Assembly (NCBI GenBank): GCA_011389995.1
Contig: JAABTG010000033.1
Span: 1 to 38,948 of the forward strand
Direction of reading: 5' to 3'
DNA from: Thiotrichales bacterium
GTDB lineage: Bacteria > Pseudomonadota > Gammaproteobacteria > JAABTG01
DNA: 38,948 nt
Shown: one piece after another, positions 25,859-36,304 of the stretch
Numbering within the stretch: the first letter of the stretch is position 1
Layout: each line of letters starts with the position of its first letter
The notes under the pieces: generated by a model
Seen by the model: only the letters and a program-made list of their open reading frames with translations
The model's database searches: none
What the model was told of the DNA's origin: nothing
Program-made: the position numbers and the translations under genes

Positions 25859-27796
25859 ATGCTTCTCGCCATTCGCAGCAAATCCCAATCCTGGGTGATG
25901 TGGGTCATCGTCATCCTGCTCATCATCCCTTTCGCATTGTGGGGCGTACACGAGTACTTCGGTGGCGGGGGCGACGTGGTGGTGGCCGAGGTGGATGGAC
26001 GGGAACTGTCGGCCAGGGAGTTCGAGAATACCTACCAGCGCCAGCGCCAGCGCCTGCAGATGATGCTGGAGGGGCGGGGCAGCCTTTCCGATCTGGACCA
26101 GAAGCAACTGCGGGCCGAAACGCTGCAGTCCATGATCGACGAGGAAGTGGTGGTGCAGGCCGCCCTGGCCGGGGGGTTTCGCGTCGGCGATGAACAACTC
26201 GCCGCGGCAATCCGCCAACTCGATGTGTTCCAGGAGGACGGGCGCTTTTCCCAGCAGCGTTACGACTACTGGATCGCCAACATGGGTTACAGCCCCAGCG
26301 GTTTCGAACAGACGTTGCGGCGCAATATGCTGCGCGCCCAGCTGCGCCAGGGCCTTCTAGGCTCCGCCCTGGTGACGGACCGCAGCCTGGCCGAGGCCAA
26401 TCGCCTGGCGGAGCAGCAGCGCAGCTTCGGAGTCATGTTGGTTGGCCTGGAGGCCATGAAAGACCCGTCGGCGGTGACCCGCCAGGATATCGAGGCCTAT
26501 TACCGCAACAACGCGGCGGATTTCACCATCCCCGAACGCGTGGTGGTGCGCTACGTGGAGTTGTCCAAGGAGCAGATTGCCGAGTCCATCGACATCGGCG
26601 AGGAGGAGGCGCGCCGCAACTTCGAGAACTTCAAGCGCAGTTACGTGGCGCCGGAGCAACGCCGCGCCAGTCACATTCTCCTGACGGTGCCGCCAGGTGC
26701 CGACGGCGATGCCATCGAGGCGGTGCGTCTGGAGGCGGAAGAGATCCGGCGGCGCATCGCCCAGGGGGAGGATTTCGCGGCCCTCGCCAGGGCTCACTCC
26801 GACGACGCCGGGTCGGCCGCCGTGGGCGGCGACCTCGGCTATTTCGAGCGCGGTGCCACGGTGCCACTTCTCGATGAACCGCTGTTCCCACCGGCCTTCG
26901 AGGAGGCCGTATTCGCCATGGAAGAGGGCGAGATCAGTGCCCCGGTGCGGAGCCTGGAGGGTTTTCATATCATTCGCCTGGAGGATGTGAAGGACGCCGG
27001 CGTCGCGTCCTTCGAGGATGTCAGAGACCAGGTGGTGGCCGATATGCGCAGTACCCGGGCGGAGCAGAGGTTCTACGAGCAGGCGGAACAGTTCGCCAAT
27101 CTGGTTTACGAACATGTGGATACCCTGGAGGTGGTGGCCGATTCCCTCGGCCTTGCAGTGCGCACCAGCGCGCCGTTCCCGCGCACGGGCGGTGAGGGCA
27201 TCGCGGCCTATCCGCGGGTGGTGACGGCGGCGTTCTCGGAGGACGTGGCCCAGGGTATGAACAGCGAGCCCATCGAGGTGGAGCCGATGCATCTGGTGGC
27301 CGTGCGTCTCGAAGAACGCATCGCCCCCACCCTGCAGCCGCTGGCGGAGGTGGAGGATGACATCCGTGAACGGCTGGTGTGGGAGGCCGCGCGGCAGCGT
27401 GCCATGGAGAAGGGTGAGGCCTTGATGACCCGGCTGAGGCAGGGTGCCGAGGGCCGGGTGCTGGCGCGCCAGGAAGGTTTCGAGTGGCAGGAGGTGGCCG
27501 GCGCCGGCCGTCGCAGCGACGAGGTCGGCGAGCAGGTCATCGACAAGGTGTTCCGCATGGAGCACCCCGCGGGCGGGTCCACCGTCGACGGCCTGTCCCT
27601 GGCCGACGGGGACTTTGCCATCATCGTCCTCGAGGCCGTGGAGGAGGGCGGGGAGATCTCGAAGGAGGCCGCCGAGCGGCGTCGCCAGGTACTCGCGGAG
27701 ATGCAGGGTGAGGAGCAGTTCGAGGCCCTGGTCGAGGCCTTGCGCGAGAGAACCGAGATCACCATCAACCGCCCGAGCATCGACCTCGACGAATGA
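25859..27796 (+). CDS. ppiD: PpiD-type periplasmic folding factor with parvulin domain
   Basis: 645 residues. A short cytoplasmic start and one membrane anchor (about 11-31) are followed by a SurA-like N-terminal helical domain (~38-190). A parvulin prolyl-isomerase domain (~262-365) shows RRASHILLTVPPG, FAALARAHSDDAGSAAVGGDLGYFERG and FHIIRLEDV. A long C-terminal chaperone region ends near residue 640. PpiD works near the SecYEG translocon on emerging outer-membrane proteins. The ribosome site before ATG 25859 is weak. Gene order after hupB and two tRNAs is conserved. Confidence 0.95.
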   Translation: MLLAIRSKSQSWVMWVIVILLIIPFALWGVHEYFGGGGDVVVAEVDGRELSAREFENTYQRQRQRLQMMLEGRGSLSDLDQKQLRAETLQSMIDEEVVVQAALAGGFRVGDEQLAAAIRQLDVFQEDGRFSQQRYDYWIANMGYSPSGFEQTLRRNMLRAQLRQGLLGSALVTDRSLAEANRLAEQQRSFGVMLVGLEAMKDPSAVTRQDIEAYYRNNAADFTIPERVVVRYVELSKEQIAESIDIGEEEARRNFENFKRSYVAPEQRRASHILLTVPPGADGDAIEAVRLEAEEIRRRIAQGEDFAALARAHSDDAGSAAVGGDLGYFERGATVPLLDEPLFPPAFEEAVFAMEEGEISAPVRSLEGFHIIRLEDVKDAGVASFEDVRDQVVADMRSTRAEQRFYEQAEQFANLVYEHVDTLEVVADSLGLAVRTSAPFPRTGGEGIAAYPRVVTAAFSEDVAQGMNSEPIEVEPMHLVAVRLEERIAPTLQPLAEVEDDIRERLVWEAARQRAMEKGEALMTRLRQGAEGRVLARQEGFEWQEVAGAGRRSDEVGEQVIDKVFRMEHPAGGSTVDGLSLADGDFAIIVLEAVEEGGEISKEAAERRRQVLAEMQGEEQFEALVEALRERTEITINRPSIDLDE

Positions 27797-28241
27797 GGGC
27801 CCGTCGCCGCCGGGGCCTGCGGCCCTTGCTCGACCCGTTCATGGCGTTCGCGGCGGCCCGCATGATGAGTCAGGCCGGCGAACTCGGGATCGGCCTTTTC
27901 GGTACCTGCGACGGCGGCATGCCATGCCCATCGCGGACCATCGGCTGGGAGGTCTGAATAGCTGTTCCGAAACGCAGATCACCGGGGGTTTCGGAGGTGG
28001 TCGCAGGTAACCGGTGCTCCCTTTCGGGATATCACAGAATACCTGCGGCGCTACGCAGTCCTGCGACCCTTGCAGGGCCCGCGGCATCCTGCGGTGGGCA
28101 CGCGCCGGGCTGCGAAAGCCCGCTGGGCTTGCGGTCCCGGCTCGCCCCGGTACGCTCGTTCAAAGCCATCCCTGACGACGGTCCCTCCACGGAGCACCGG
28201 CCACCTGCTGGCGAGGGTATGGCAGAATGCGGATTACCTTC
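27797..28241. other. 445-base spacer with a cluster of inverted repeats
   Basis: Between the convergent ends of ppiD and fabI no gene is supported. GGTCGCAGG (27999-28007) and CCTGCGACC (28060-28068) form a perfect 9-base inverted repeat that encloses a small CTGCG/CGCAG hairpin. GC-rich arms such as GGGCTGCGAAAGCCC follow to about 28130. The structure could be a bidirectional terminator or a REP-like element. A 54-codon frame overlapping the ppiD stop (27793) is not convincing. Confidence 0.45.
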
Positions 28242-29036
28242 TCAGGGGGCGCCTGACTCCGTGCCCATGGCCGTGATGTGGATACCGGCATCCACGTACA
28301 TCACCTCGCCGGTGACGGCCGAGGCCAGATCGGAGCACAGGAAGGCGACGGCGTTACCCACCTCATCGATGGTGACGTTGCGGCGCAGGGGGGCATTCTT
28401 CTCGCTGTAGTCCAGCAGGCGGCGGAATTCCGAGATGCCGGCGGCGGCCAGGGTGCGAATGGCACCCGCCGATACGGCATTGACGCGGATCCCATGGGGG
28501 CCGAGGCCGAAGGCCAGGTAGCGCACGCTGGCCTCCAGGCTGGCCTTCGCCACCCCCATCACGTTGTACTTGGGTACCGCGCGTACGGCGCCCATGTAGC
28601 TCAGCGCCACCAGGCTGGCGTTACGCCCCTCCATCATGGGCAGGCCGGCGTTGGCCAGCGCGGTGAAGCTGTAGGCACTGATGTCGTGGGCGATCTTGAA
28701 GCCCTCACGGGTCACGTGTTCGTGGTAGTAGCCTTCCAGTTGTTCCTTGGGGGCGAAGGCGACAGAATGGACGATGGAGTCCAGGCCGTCCCAGTGGCCG
28801 GCGAGGTCGGCATACATGGCCTCGATCTCGGCGTCCGAGGCCACGTCGCAGGGTAGTACGATGCCCACCCCCAATTCTGCCGCCAGGGCCTCCACCCGGC
28901 TCTTGAGTTTGTCGTTCTGGTAGGTGAACGCCAGTTCCGCACCCTCGCGGTGCATGGCCTTGGCGACACCCCAGGCGATGGAGCGATTGTTGGCCAGGCC
29001 GACGATGAGGGCGCGTTTACCGTCGAGAAATCCCAT
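28242..29036 (-). CDS. fabI: enoyl-[acyl-carrier-protein] reductase (NADH) FabI
   Basis: 264 residues, short-chain dehydrogenase fold. The FabI-type nucleotide site reads [11 protein letters not shown]. Catalytic Tyr147 (SYMG) and Tyr157-x6-Lys164 (YNVMGVAK) match FabI spacing, and [13 protein letters not shown] is the substrate-loop region. It catalyses the last reduction of each fatty acid elongation round. ATG at 29034-29036 is preceded by AAGGACC; the longer frame upstream is not a FabI start. Divergent to the peptide transporter operon. Confidence 0.97.
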   Translation of the reverse strand: MGFLDGKRALIVGLANNRSIAWGVAKAMHREGAELAFTYQNDKLKSRVEALAAELGVGIVLPCDVASDAEIEAMYADLAGHWDGLDSIVHSVAFAPKEQLEGYYHEHVTREGFKIAHDISAYSFTALANAGLPMMEGRNASLVALSYMGAVRAVPKYNVMGVAKASLEASVRYLAFGLGPHGIRVNAVSAGAIRTLAAAGISEFRRLLDYSEKNAPLRRNVTIDEVGNAVAFLCSDLASAVTGEVMYVDAGIHITAMGTESGAP

Positions 29037-29152
29037 AGTTGGTCCTTGAGTTTTGATTGTTGCACTGGTGCGTCGTGGTAGAGCGCGGTCCGTCTCGCCG
29101 GGCCCCATGGCGACCCCCGCCGGTGGAGTAATGTCATGGCAAGGCCTTGGTT

Positions 29153-29158
29153 TATAAT
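29153..29158 (+). promoter_or_regulatory. -10 element (TATAAT) of the peptide transporter operon
   Basis: A perfect TATAAT 57 bases before the chosen start of the binding protein; the -35 region is not well matched. A TTG start at 29147 would lie upstream of the resulting transcript, which favours ATG 29210 for the gene. Confidence 0.45.
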
Positions 29159-29209
29159 CGTCGCGACGCCGAAAGGCAAACCAGAGCCGCAAAACGCCTC
29201 CCATCCTCC

Positions 29210-31393
29210 ATGCCGTTTGAAGAAAAGTGGTGCCCGCGCCTCATCTCGGTGGCGGCGTTCTGTGGGGTGTTCCTGCTGGGGGGCTGCGGGGGGGAGCCCT
29301 GGAATCATCCCTACCCCGCGGCCCAGCATGGGGAGAATATTCTCTATGGGGCGTTCGCCGAACGGCCCAAGCACCTGGACCCGGCGCGCTCCTACAGCAG
29401 CGACGAATACCGGTTCATCTCCCAGATCTACGAACCGCCCCTCCAGTACCATTATCTTCATCGTCCTTACCGACTGATCCCCCGCGCCGGCGCCGGCCTG
29501 CCCCGGGTGCGGCTCTACGACGACGCCGGCCGGCTGTTGCCCGCGGACACGAATGCCGATGCCGTGGCCTACAGCGTCTACGAGGTGTCGGTGAAGCCAG
29601 GGGTGCGCTTCCAACCCCATCCCGCCTTCGCGCGCAACTCCGCCGGGGACTTCATCCATCACCACCTCGCTGGCGGGTCCCTGGAGGAACTGCGTGCCCC
29701 CGGGGACCTGCATCCCCTGGCGAGCCGGGAGCTCACGGCCGCCGATTACGTCTATCAGATCAAGCGCCTCGCCGACCGCCGCCTGCAATCGCCCATCGCC
29801 GGTCTGATGGCCAACCATATCCGCGACATGGCGGGCTTCGCGGAACGTCTGGCGGCGCGGGTGGCCGCGGGCGGCGAGCGGGAGCGCTTCATCGATCTGC
29901 GGGAAATCCCCCACGGCGGGTTGGCGGTGGTGGACCGCTACACCTTCCGCGTCACCCTGGAGGGTCACTATCCCCAGTTCGTGTACTGGCTGGCCATGCC
30001 CTTCTTCGCCCCCATGCCGTGGGAGGCCGACCGCTTCTACCGCCAGCCGGTGCTCGCGGCGAGGAACATCACCCTGGACTGGTTCCCGGTGGGTACCGGA
30101 CCCTATATGCTGGTGGAGAACAACCCCAACCGTCGCATGGTGCTGGCCCGCAACCCCGAGTTCCGGGGCGAGGCCTACCCCCGGGAGGGCGAGCCGGGGG
30201 ACCGCGCCGCCGGCCTGCTGGCCGACGCGGGGGCCACCATGCCCTTCATCGACCGGGCGGTGTACGTGCTGGAGAAGGAGAACATCCCCTACTGGAACAA
30301 GTTCATGCAGGGGTACTACGACGCCTCCAGCATCACCTCGGACAACTTCGACCAGGCGGTACAGTTCACCGGTCAGGGCGACCCGGCCGTCACTCCCTCC
30401 TTCCGGGACAAGGGCATCCAACTGGCGGCGGCGGTCACCACCTCCATCATCTACCGGGGCTTCAACATGCAGGACCCGGTGGTGGGGGGCTATGACGAGG
30501 AGGCGCGGCTGTTACGCCGCGCCATCTCCATCGCCGTGGATACCGAGGAGTACATCTCCATCTTCGCCAACGGTCGCGGCCGGGCGGCCCAGGGTCCCCT
30601 GCCGCCGGGGGTGTTCGGCCATCGGGAGGGCCGCCAAGGCATCAACCCTTACGTCTACGAGTGGTCGGGCGACGGGCCGCGCCGGCGACCCATTGATGAG
30701 GCCCGCCGGCTGCTCGCCCGGGCGGGATATGCGGACGGCATCCGGGCCGACAGCGGCGAGCCCCTGGTACTCCATTTCGACGTGCGGGCCACGGGCCCCG
30801 ACGACCGGGCGCGGCTGGACTGGATGCGCAAGCAGCTCGCCAAGCTGGGCATCCAGCTGGACATCCGCGCCACCGACTACAACCGCTTCCGGGACAAGAT
30901 GACCAAGGGTACGGCCCAGCTCTTCCGCTGGGGCTGGAACGCCGATTACCCGGACCCGGAGAATTTCCTGTTCCTCCTCTATGGCCCCAACGGCAAGGCG
31001 GAGCACGGTGGAGAGAATGCCGCCAACTACGCCAACCCCGAGTTCGATGGCCTGTTCGAGGAGATGCGGGCCATGGCCGACGGCCCCCGGCGGGCGGCGG
31101 TGATCGACCGCATGCTGGAACTGGTACGCCGGGATGCGCCGTGGATATGGGGTTTCCACCCCACGGAGTTCACCCTGAGCCACCGGTGGTACGCCAACTT
31201 CAAGCCCCACATGATGGCCAACAATACCCTCAAGTACCTGCGTATCGACCCGCAGCTCCGCGAGGCCAAACGCCGGGAATGGAACCGTCCGCGGGTGTGG
31301 CCCCTGGGGGTGGCCGGCGTGCTGCTGGTGCTGCTGGGGGTGCCGGCGGTGCTGGGTTGGCGCCGGCGCCAGCGGCAGAGCGCACTGGCATGA
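29210..31393 (+). CDS. peptide-type ABC transporter substrate-binding lipoprotein with C-terminal membrane anchor
   Basis: 727 residues, family SBP_bac_5 (OppA/DppA/YejA-like). The lipobox is LLGGC (Cys26). The domain starts [18 protein letters not shown] and includes [24 protein letters not shown], with [22 protein letters not shown] near the end. The length exceeds OppA (~540) and YejA (~600). After the domain, a hydrophobic helix ([19 protein letters not shown]) and an Arg-rich tail follow, so the protein is probably anchored at both ends to the inner membrane. The substrate is likely an oligopeptide. It heads the operon; its stop overlaps the next ATG (ATGA). Confidence 0.88.
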   Translation: MPFEEKWCPRLISVAAFCGVFLLGGCGGEPWNHPYPAAQHGENILYGAFAERPKHLDPARSYSSDEYRFISQIYEPPLQYHYLHRPYRLIPRAGAGLPRVRLYDDAGRLLPADTNADAVAYSVYEVSVKPGVRFQPHPAFARNSAGDFIHHHLAGGSLEELRAPGDLHPLASRELTAADYVYQIKRLADRRLQSPIAGLMANHIRDMAGFAERLAARVAAGGERERFIDLREIPHGGLAVVDRYTFRVTLEGHYPQFVYWLAMPFFAPMPWEADRFYRQPVLAARNITLDWFPVGTGPYMLVENNPNRRMVLARNPEFRGEAYPREGEPGDRAAGLLADAGATMPFIDRAVYVLEKENIPYWNKFMQGYYDASSITSDNFDQAVQFTGQGDPAVTPSFRDKGIQLAAAVTTSIIYRGFNMQDPVVGGYDEEARLLRRAISIAVDTEEYISIFANGRGRAAQGPLPPGVFGHREGRQGINPYVYEWSGDGPRRRPIDEARRLLARAGYADGIRADSGEPLVLHFDVRATGPDDRARLDWMRKQLAKLGIQLDIRATDYNRFRDKMTKGTAQLFRWGWNADYPDPENFLFLLYGPNGKAEHGGENAANYANPEFDGLFEEMRAMADGPRRAAVIDRMLELVRRDAPWIWGFHPTEFTLSHRWYANFKPHMMANNTLKYLRIDPQLREAKRREWNRPRVWPLGVAGVLLVLLGVPAVLGWRRRQRQSALA

Positions 31394-32367
31394 TGGCGTA
31401 TATCCTGCGGCGGGTGCTGTACGCCGGGCCCATCCTGCTGGGGGTCAATGTACTCACCTTCGCCCTGTTCTTCCTGGTGAACAGCCCCGATGACATGGCC
31501 TACATGCATCTCGGGGAGCGCCACGTGACGGCCACCGCGGTGGAGAGCTGGAAGGCGGAGCGCGGCTATCACCTGCCCCTGTTCTGGAACGGCGAGGCCG
31601 CGGGTGCCGGGACGTTCAAGGAGACCATCTTCTTCCAGAAGTCCCTCGGTCTCTTCGCCTTCGACTTCGGGCGCTCCGACAGCGGCCGCGACATCGGCTA
31701 CGACATCGGCCAGCGTATGGGGCCCAGCCTGGCCATCGCCGTGCCGGTGCTGCTGGTGGGGTTGGCGGTGAACATCACCTTCGCCCTGGTGCTGGTGTTC
31801 TTCCGCGCCACCTACGTCGACGTGTGGGGCGTGGTGCTGTGTGTCGCCCTGATGTCCGTCTCCAGCCTGTTCTACATCATCGGCGGCCAGTTCCTCATCG
31901 GGAAGCTGCTGCGGCTGGTGCCCATCTCCGGCTATGACGGCGGGCTGGATGGCCTCAAATTCCTGGTGCTGCCTGTGGTGGTGGGGGTGGTGTCGGGGAT
32001 CGGCGCCGGTACCCGCTGGTACCGCACCCTTTTCCTGGAGGAACTGGGACGGGATTACGTGCGCACGGCCCGCGCCAAGGGGCTGCCCGAGTCCGTGGTG
32101 CTGGGCCGCCACGTGCTGCACAACGCCCTCATCCCCATCCTCACCGGGGTCGTCGTGCTGCTGCCCCTGTTGTTCATGGGCAGCCTCATCATCGAATCCT
32201 TCTTCGGCATCCCGGGCCTGGGCAGCTACACCATCGATGCCATCCTGGCCCAGGACTTCGCCATCGTCCGCGCCATGGTGTTCCTGGGCTCGGTGCTCTA
32301 CATCGTGGGCCTGCTGCTCACGGACATCTCCTACACCCTGGTGGATCCCAGAGTGAGGCTGGGCTAG
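31390..32367 (+). CDS. peptide ABC transporter permease, DppB/YejB type
   Basis: 325 residues with six helices. It opens with YILRRVLYAGPILLGVNVLTF, the usual start of DppB-like permeases. The inner-membrane-component loop reads DYVRTARAKGLPESVVLGRHVLHNALIP, which contacts the ATPase. ESFFGIPGLGSYTIDA is also a family motif. It overlaps the binding protein gene by four bases and ends two bases before the next permease. Confidence 0.93.
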   Translation: MMAYILRRVLYAGPILLGVNVLTFALFFLVNSPDDMAYMHLGERHVTATAVESWKAERGYHLPLFWNGEAAGAGTFKETIFFQKSLGLFAFDFGRSDSGRDIGYDIGQRMGPSLAIAVPVLLVGLAVNITFALVLVFFRATYVDVWGVVLCVALMSVSSLFYIIGGQFLIGKLLRLVPISGYDGGLDGLKFLVLPVVVGVVSGIGAGTRWYRTLFLEELGRDYVRTARAKGLPESVVLGRHVLHNALIPILTGVVVLLPLLFMGSLIIESFFGIPGLGSYTIDAILAQDFAIVRAMVFLGSVLYIVGLLLTDISYTLVDPRVRLG

Positions 32368-32369
32368 CC

Positions 32370-33734
32370 ATGTGGGTGATCCTGTGGACCGACGCCCTGC
32401 TCTACCTGCTGGTGGGGGTGGCGCTGCTGGGGGTCTGGCAGGTGCGCCGCAGTCCCCACCTGCTGGAAAACTGGTGCCGGGTGGTGCGCAACCCCCTCGG
32501 CATGGCGGCCAGCGTGGTGCTGGGGGTCTACGGCGTCATCGGCCTGGCGGATTCCGTTCATGTGCGCTCCGCGGCCGCCGAGGGCCAGGTGGTGAGCATG
32601 CTGGATGTGCTCCTGACGCCCCTGCGGGAGTCCACGGAGACCTCCTACTCCGCCCCCTTCGCCACCCACGGTTTCACCAAGGTGAGCGTCACCCACGATG
32701 ACGGCACGGTGTCCCGGGCCTATCCACGCCTGACCCATGGCGGTTCCCATCTGGAGCGGCCGCAGGAACGGGGGCGGGATATCCTGGTGCGGGCCCTGAA
32801 GGCATTGGCGCTGGCGGCCCTGGTGTGGCTGGCCCTGGCGGCGGCGGCGGCGGGGCGCGTGGCACGCCGCCGTGCCGCGGGCTGGCGCGCCGCCGTGCGC
32901 ATCATGGCCGGCGGGCGGGACGTGCTGCCTTGGCGCGCCCTGCTGGTCACCGTGGGGGTGTTGCTGGCCCTGCTGTTTCTGGCCGTGGAGCTGGCGCCCA
33001 GGTACCACGTGCTGGGTACCGACAAGGTGGGGCAGGACGTGTTCTACCAGACCCTCAAGAGCATTCGCACGGGTCTCGTCATCGGTACCCTCACCACCCT
33101 GGTGATGCTGCCTTTCGCCATCGGCCTCGGCGTGGCGGCGGGTTATTTCGGCGGGCTGGTGGACGACGTCATCCAGTATGTCTACACCACCCTGAACTCC
33201 ATTCCCGGGGTGCTGCTCATCGCCGCCGCCATTCTCACGGTGCAGATCTACATGGCCAACCACGCCGACGCCCTCGGCACCCTGGAGGACCGCGCCGATC
33301 TGCGCCTGCTGGCCCTGTGCATCATCCTCGGCATCACCAGCTGGACCGGCCTGTGCCGGCTGCTGCGGGCCGAGACCCTGAAGCTCAGGGAGGTGGAGTA
33401 CGTGCAGGCCTCCCTCGGCTTCGGCGTGAGCCATACGGGCATCATCACCCGCCACGTGGTGCCGAATCTGATGCATATCGTCCTCATTACCGTGGCCCTG
33501 GATTTCAGTGGCCTGGTACTGGCCGAGGCGGTGTTGTCCTACGTGAACATCGGCGTGGATCCCACCACCAACAGCTGGGGCAACATGATCAACAGCTCGC
33601 GCTTGGAGATGGCCCGGGAGCCCGTAGTATGGTGGAATCTGGCCGCCGCCTTCGTCTTCATGTTCACCATGGTGCTGGCGGCCAACGTATTCGCCGACGC
33701 CGTGCGCGACGCCTTCGACCCGCGCCGCTCGTGA
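32370..33734 (+). CDS. peptide ABC transporter permease, DppC/YejE type, with an N-terminal extension
   Basis: 454 residues against ~300-340 for DppC or YejE. The N-terminal ~190 residues hold extra helices (about 5-23, 43-62 and 145-164). Between them lies a soluble segment with SAPFATHGFTKVSV, probably periplasmic. The transport domain follows: HVLGTDKVGQDVFYQTLKSIR, then EYVQASLGFGVSHTGIITRHVVPNLMH, the ATPase-contacting loop. It ends AVRDAFDPR, as usual for the family. The extension may hold the binding protein or fix complex position. Confidence 0.9.
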   Translation: MWVILWTDALLYLLVGVALLGVWQVRRSPHLLENWCRVVRNPLGMAASVVLGVYGVIGLADSVHVRSAAAEGQVVSMLDVLLTPLRESTETSYSAPFATHGFTKVSVTHDDGTVSRAYPRLTHGGSHLERPQERGRDILVRALKALALAALVWLALAAAAAGRVARRRAAGWRAAVRIMAGGRDVLPWRALLVTVGVLLALLFLAVELAPRYHVLGTDKVGQDVFYQTLKSIRTGLVIGTLTTLVMLPFAIGLGVAAGYFGGLVDDVIQYVYTTLNSIPGVLLIAAAILTVQIYMANHADALGTLEDRADLRLLALCIILGITSWTGLCRLLRAETLKLREVEYVQASLGFGVSHTGIITRHVVPNLMHIVLITVALDFSGLVLAEAVLSYVNIGVDPTTNSWGNMINSSRLEMAREPVVWWNLAAAFVFMFTMVLAANVFADAVRDAFDPRRS

Positions 33735-33878
33735 GCACCCGCCGTCCCTCATCAACGAGCCGTCCATGACCGTCGAAACCGAGCGCCGCGAGGCCGCCCC
33801 CTCTCTCCTTGCAGCAGCGTGGCCGCCGCGGGTGCGGGCGTGGCAAGGGACGCGGGGCAACGGGGGAGCCGTCGCCCC

Positions 33879-35909
33879 ATGACTGACGTGCTGCTGCGGG
33901 TGGAGGGGCTGCGGACCGTCCTGGACACCGCCGACGGCGAGGTGCGGGCCGTGGACGGGGTGGACTTCGACCTGCGTCGCGGCCGCACCTTCGCCATCCT
34001 CGGCGAGTCGGGCTGCGGCAAGTCCATGACCGCATTCTCTCTCCTGAGGCTGCTGCCGCCCGGCGGCCGGGTAGCGGCGGGGCGGGTGCTGTTGGATGGC
34101 GTGGATCTGCTGCGGCTGTCGGAGAAGGCGATGCGACGGGTGCGCGGCGGGCGCATCGCCATGATCTTCCAGGAACCCCAGACGGCGCTGAATCCGGTGA
34201 TGCGGGTGGGGGACCAGATTGGCGAGGGCCTGGTACGCCACCGCGGCCTGCGCGGCCGCGCCCTGCGGGCCGAGGCCCGCGAGCTGCTGGTTCAGGTGGG
34301 GATCCCGGACCCCGACCGGCGCCTCGATGCCTATCCCCATCAACTCTCGGGGGGCATGAAGCAGCGGGTCATCGTCGCCATGGCCCTGGCGGGTCGCCCG
34401 GATATTCTCATCGCCGACGAGCCCACCACCGCGCTGGACGTCACCATCCAGGCCCAGGTGCTGGCCCTGCTGCGCCGGCTCCAGGAGGAATTGGGCATGA
34501 CCATCCTGCTCATCACCCATGATCTGGGGGTGGTGGCGGAGATGGCCCACGAGGTGGGGGTGATGTACGCCGGCGAACTGGTGGAGACGGGGGAGCGGGA
34601 CGCCTTCTTCGCCCATCCGCGCCATCCCTACGCCCGGCGCCTGTTCGCCGCCCTGCCCGACGCCGCCAAGAAGGCGGGGCGGCTGGTGTCCATCCCCGGA
34701 ATGGTGCCGCCTCTGACCCGGCGTTTCACGGGGTGTCGTTTCACGGAACGCTGTGATCGGGCCTTTGCCCCCTGTGCCGGCGAGATCCCCGCCTGGACCC
34801 CCGTGGACGACCGTCAGGCGGTGCGCTGCCATCTCTACACCGCCACGCCGCCGGCCGTGGCCGAGGGCATTGCCGAGCCGGCTCCGCCGCCGCCGGCGGG
34901 CGCCATCGCCGATGCCAAGGGGCCGCTGCTCGAAGTGCGCGACCTCGGGGTCCATTTCCCCGTGCGCAGCGGGCTGCTGCGGCGTGTCAGCGGGGCCATC
35001 CGGGCGGTGGATGGCATCGACCTGCGCATTCCCGAAGGCCATACCCTGGCCCTGGTGGGGGAATCGGGTTGCGGCAAGACCACCGCCGGCAAGGCCCTGC
35101 TGCAGCTCATCCGGCCGACCAGGGGCTCGGTGCGCTTCGAGGGCACCGAACTGACCACCCTGGAGCGTGCTGCCCTGCGGCCATACCGCCGCGCCCTCCA
35201 GATCATCTTCCAGGATCCCTATGCCTCCATGAATCCGCGCATGCGGGTGGACCGCATCGTGGAGGAGGGTATGCGCTCCCAGGGCCTGGGGAACACCCCC
35301 GGGGAACGGCAGGACCGGGTCGACCGGTTGTTGGAGCAGGTGGGTATGGACCCGGCGGTAAAACACCGCTATCCCCACGAATTCTCCGGCGGACAGCGCC
35401 AGCGCATCTGCATCGCCCGGGCCCTGGCGGTCTCGCCACGGCTGGTGGTGTGTGACGAGCCCACCAGTGCCCTGGACGTGTCGGTGCAGGCCCAGATCCT
35501 CAATCTCCTGCGGGCCCTCCAGGACGAACTGGGCCTCGCCTACCTGTTCATCACCCACAACATGTCGGTGGTGGAATACCTGGCCCATGAAGTGGCCGTC
35601 ATGTATCTCGGGCGTATCGTGGAGTTCGGCCCCACGGAGAGGGTCATGGCGGCACCGGCCCACCCCTATACCCGGGCCCTGCTGTCTGCCGTGCCGGTGC
35701 CGGATCCGCGGGCCCGCCGGGATGTCATCAGGCTGGGCGGGGACCCGCCCTCACCCCACAGCCCGCCGGCGGGTTGCCACTTCCATCCCCGTTGCCCCGA
35801 GGCCATGGCGGTCTGCCGGACGGTGTATCCGGAGGCGGTGGAGCGGGGAGACGGGCACCGCGTGGCCTGCCACCTCTACACGGGGCAAGGAGATACCCCC
35901 TCACGTTAA
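33879..35909 (+). CDS. fused double ATPase of a peptide ABC transporter (DppD-DppF/YejF-like)
   Basis: 676 residues with two ABC domains. Domain 1: Walker A GESGCGKS, signature LSGGMKQR, Walker [13 protein letters not shown]. Domain 2 (from ~355): Walker A GESGCGKT, signature FSGGQRQR, Walker [13 protein letters not shown]. Each ends in the oligopeptide-type C-terminal segment with Cys spacing C-x5-C-x6-C and a later CHLY. Such cysteines are typical of OppD/DppD-type ATPases. Fusion gives a fixed heterodimer. Start ATG 33879 follows 144 bases after the permease; a GTG at 33819 would add a low-complexity leader. It closes the operon. Confidence 0.94.
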   Translation: MTDVLLRVEGLRTVLDTADGEVRAVDGVDFDLRRGRTFAILGESGCGKSMTAFSLLRLLPPGGRVAAGRVLLDGVDLLRLSEKAMRRVRGGRIAMIFQEPQTALNPVMRVGDQIGEGLVRHRGLRGRALRAEARELLVQVGIPDPDRRLDAYPHQLSGGMKQRVIVAMALAGRPDILIADEPTTALDVTIQAQVLALLRRLQEELGMTILLITHDLGVVAEMAHEVGVMYAGELVETGERDAFFAHPRHPYARRLFAALPDAAKKAGRLVSIPGMVPPLTRRFTGCRFTERCDRAFAPCAGEIPAWTPVDDRQAVRCHLYTATPPAVAEGIAEPAPPPPAGAIADAKGPLLEVRDLGVHFPVRSGLLRRVSGAIRAVDGIDLRIPEGHTLALVGESGCGKTTAGKALLQLIRPTRGSVRFEGTELTTLERAALRPYRRALQIIFQDPYASMNPRMRVDRIVEEGMRSQGLGNTPGERQDRVDRLLEQVGMDPAVKHRYPHEFSGGQRQRICIARALAVSPRLVVCDEPTSALDVSVQAQILNLLRALQDELGLAYLFITHNMSVVEYLAHEVAVMYLGRIVEFGPTERVMAAPAHPYTRALLSAVPVPDPRARRDVIRLGGDPPSPHSPPAGCHFHPRCPEAMAVCRTVYPEAVERGDGHRVACHLYTGQGDTPSR

Positions 35910-36304
35910 ACAGCGGGCGGCTCAAGCCGTCTGCAGCGGTTGGACAGGCCCTCCAGGGCGGGACCATCCTGTCACCCAGGGGTGGCATGAGCGTACGGAG
36001 GCAGCCGGGACTGCAGGCCTGCCGGACCTTCGCTTCCGAGGCCAGCCGACCCGGCAGGACGGCAGAGCGCGCCGGCCAGCGGATGCCGCAGACCACCAAC
36101 TATTCAGGCCCGATGGCCTTGGCGGCCGTTTACCCGTCGATTGCTTTGATCCGTGGTTCGGCTATGGTTTCTTTATGGGGCATGGGTCGGTGCGTGGGGG
36201 CCCTTTAAGCCGATGGTCATGAACTGGTAACGTCATGATCAAAACGTCATGATCAAGAAGAGGCGCCGAATATTCAGCGCTTCCAAAAATATAAGGAGCT
36301 AATT
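35910..36304. other. 395-base intergenic region upstream of the DUF1269 gene
   Basis: No gene is supported; open frames here are continuations of out-of-frame readings through the ATPase gene. The last ~100 bases are AT-richer and hold a 14-base tandem repeat (36229-36256). A strong ribosome site AAGGAG for the next gene lies at about 36293-36298. I see no clear terminator for the ABC operon. Confidence 0.5.
36229..36256. repeat. perfect 14-base tandem repeat, possible operator
   Basis: AACGTCATGATCAA occurs twice head to tail with no mismatch (36229-36242 and 36243-36256), 49 bases before the DUF1269 start. Each unit contains palindromic TCATGA and TGATCA. The location and perfect phasing (14 bases) fit a double binding site or a recent duplication. 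Confidence 0.6.

Noticed and set aside
27793..27957. A 54-codon open frame overlapping the ppiD stop in ATGA
   Set aside because: Arg-rich low-complexity start, no recognisable family, no ribosome site apart from the overlap. It could be a decayed gene fragment but cannot be supported.
32364..35663. A 1099-codon minus-strand open frame opposite the permease and ATPase genes
   Set aside because: Same His/Gln/Gly-rich shadow composition, and it covers two clearly coding ABC genes on the plus strand.
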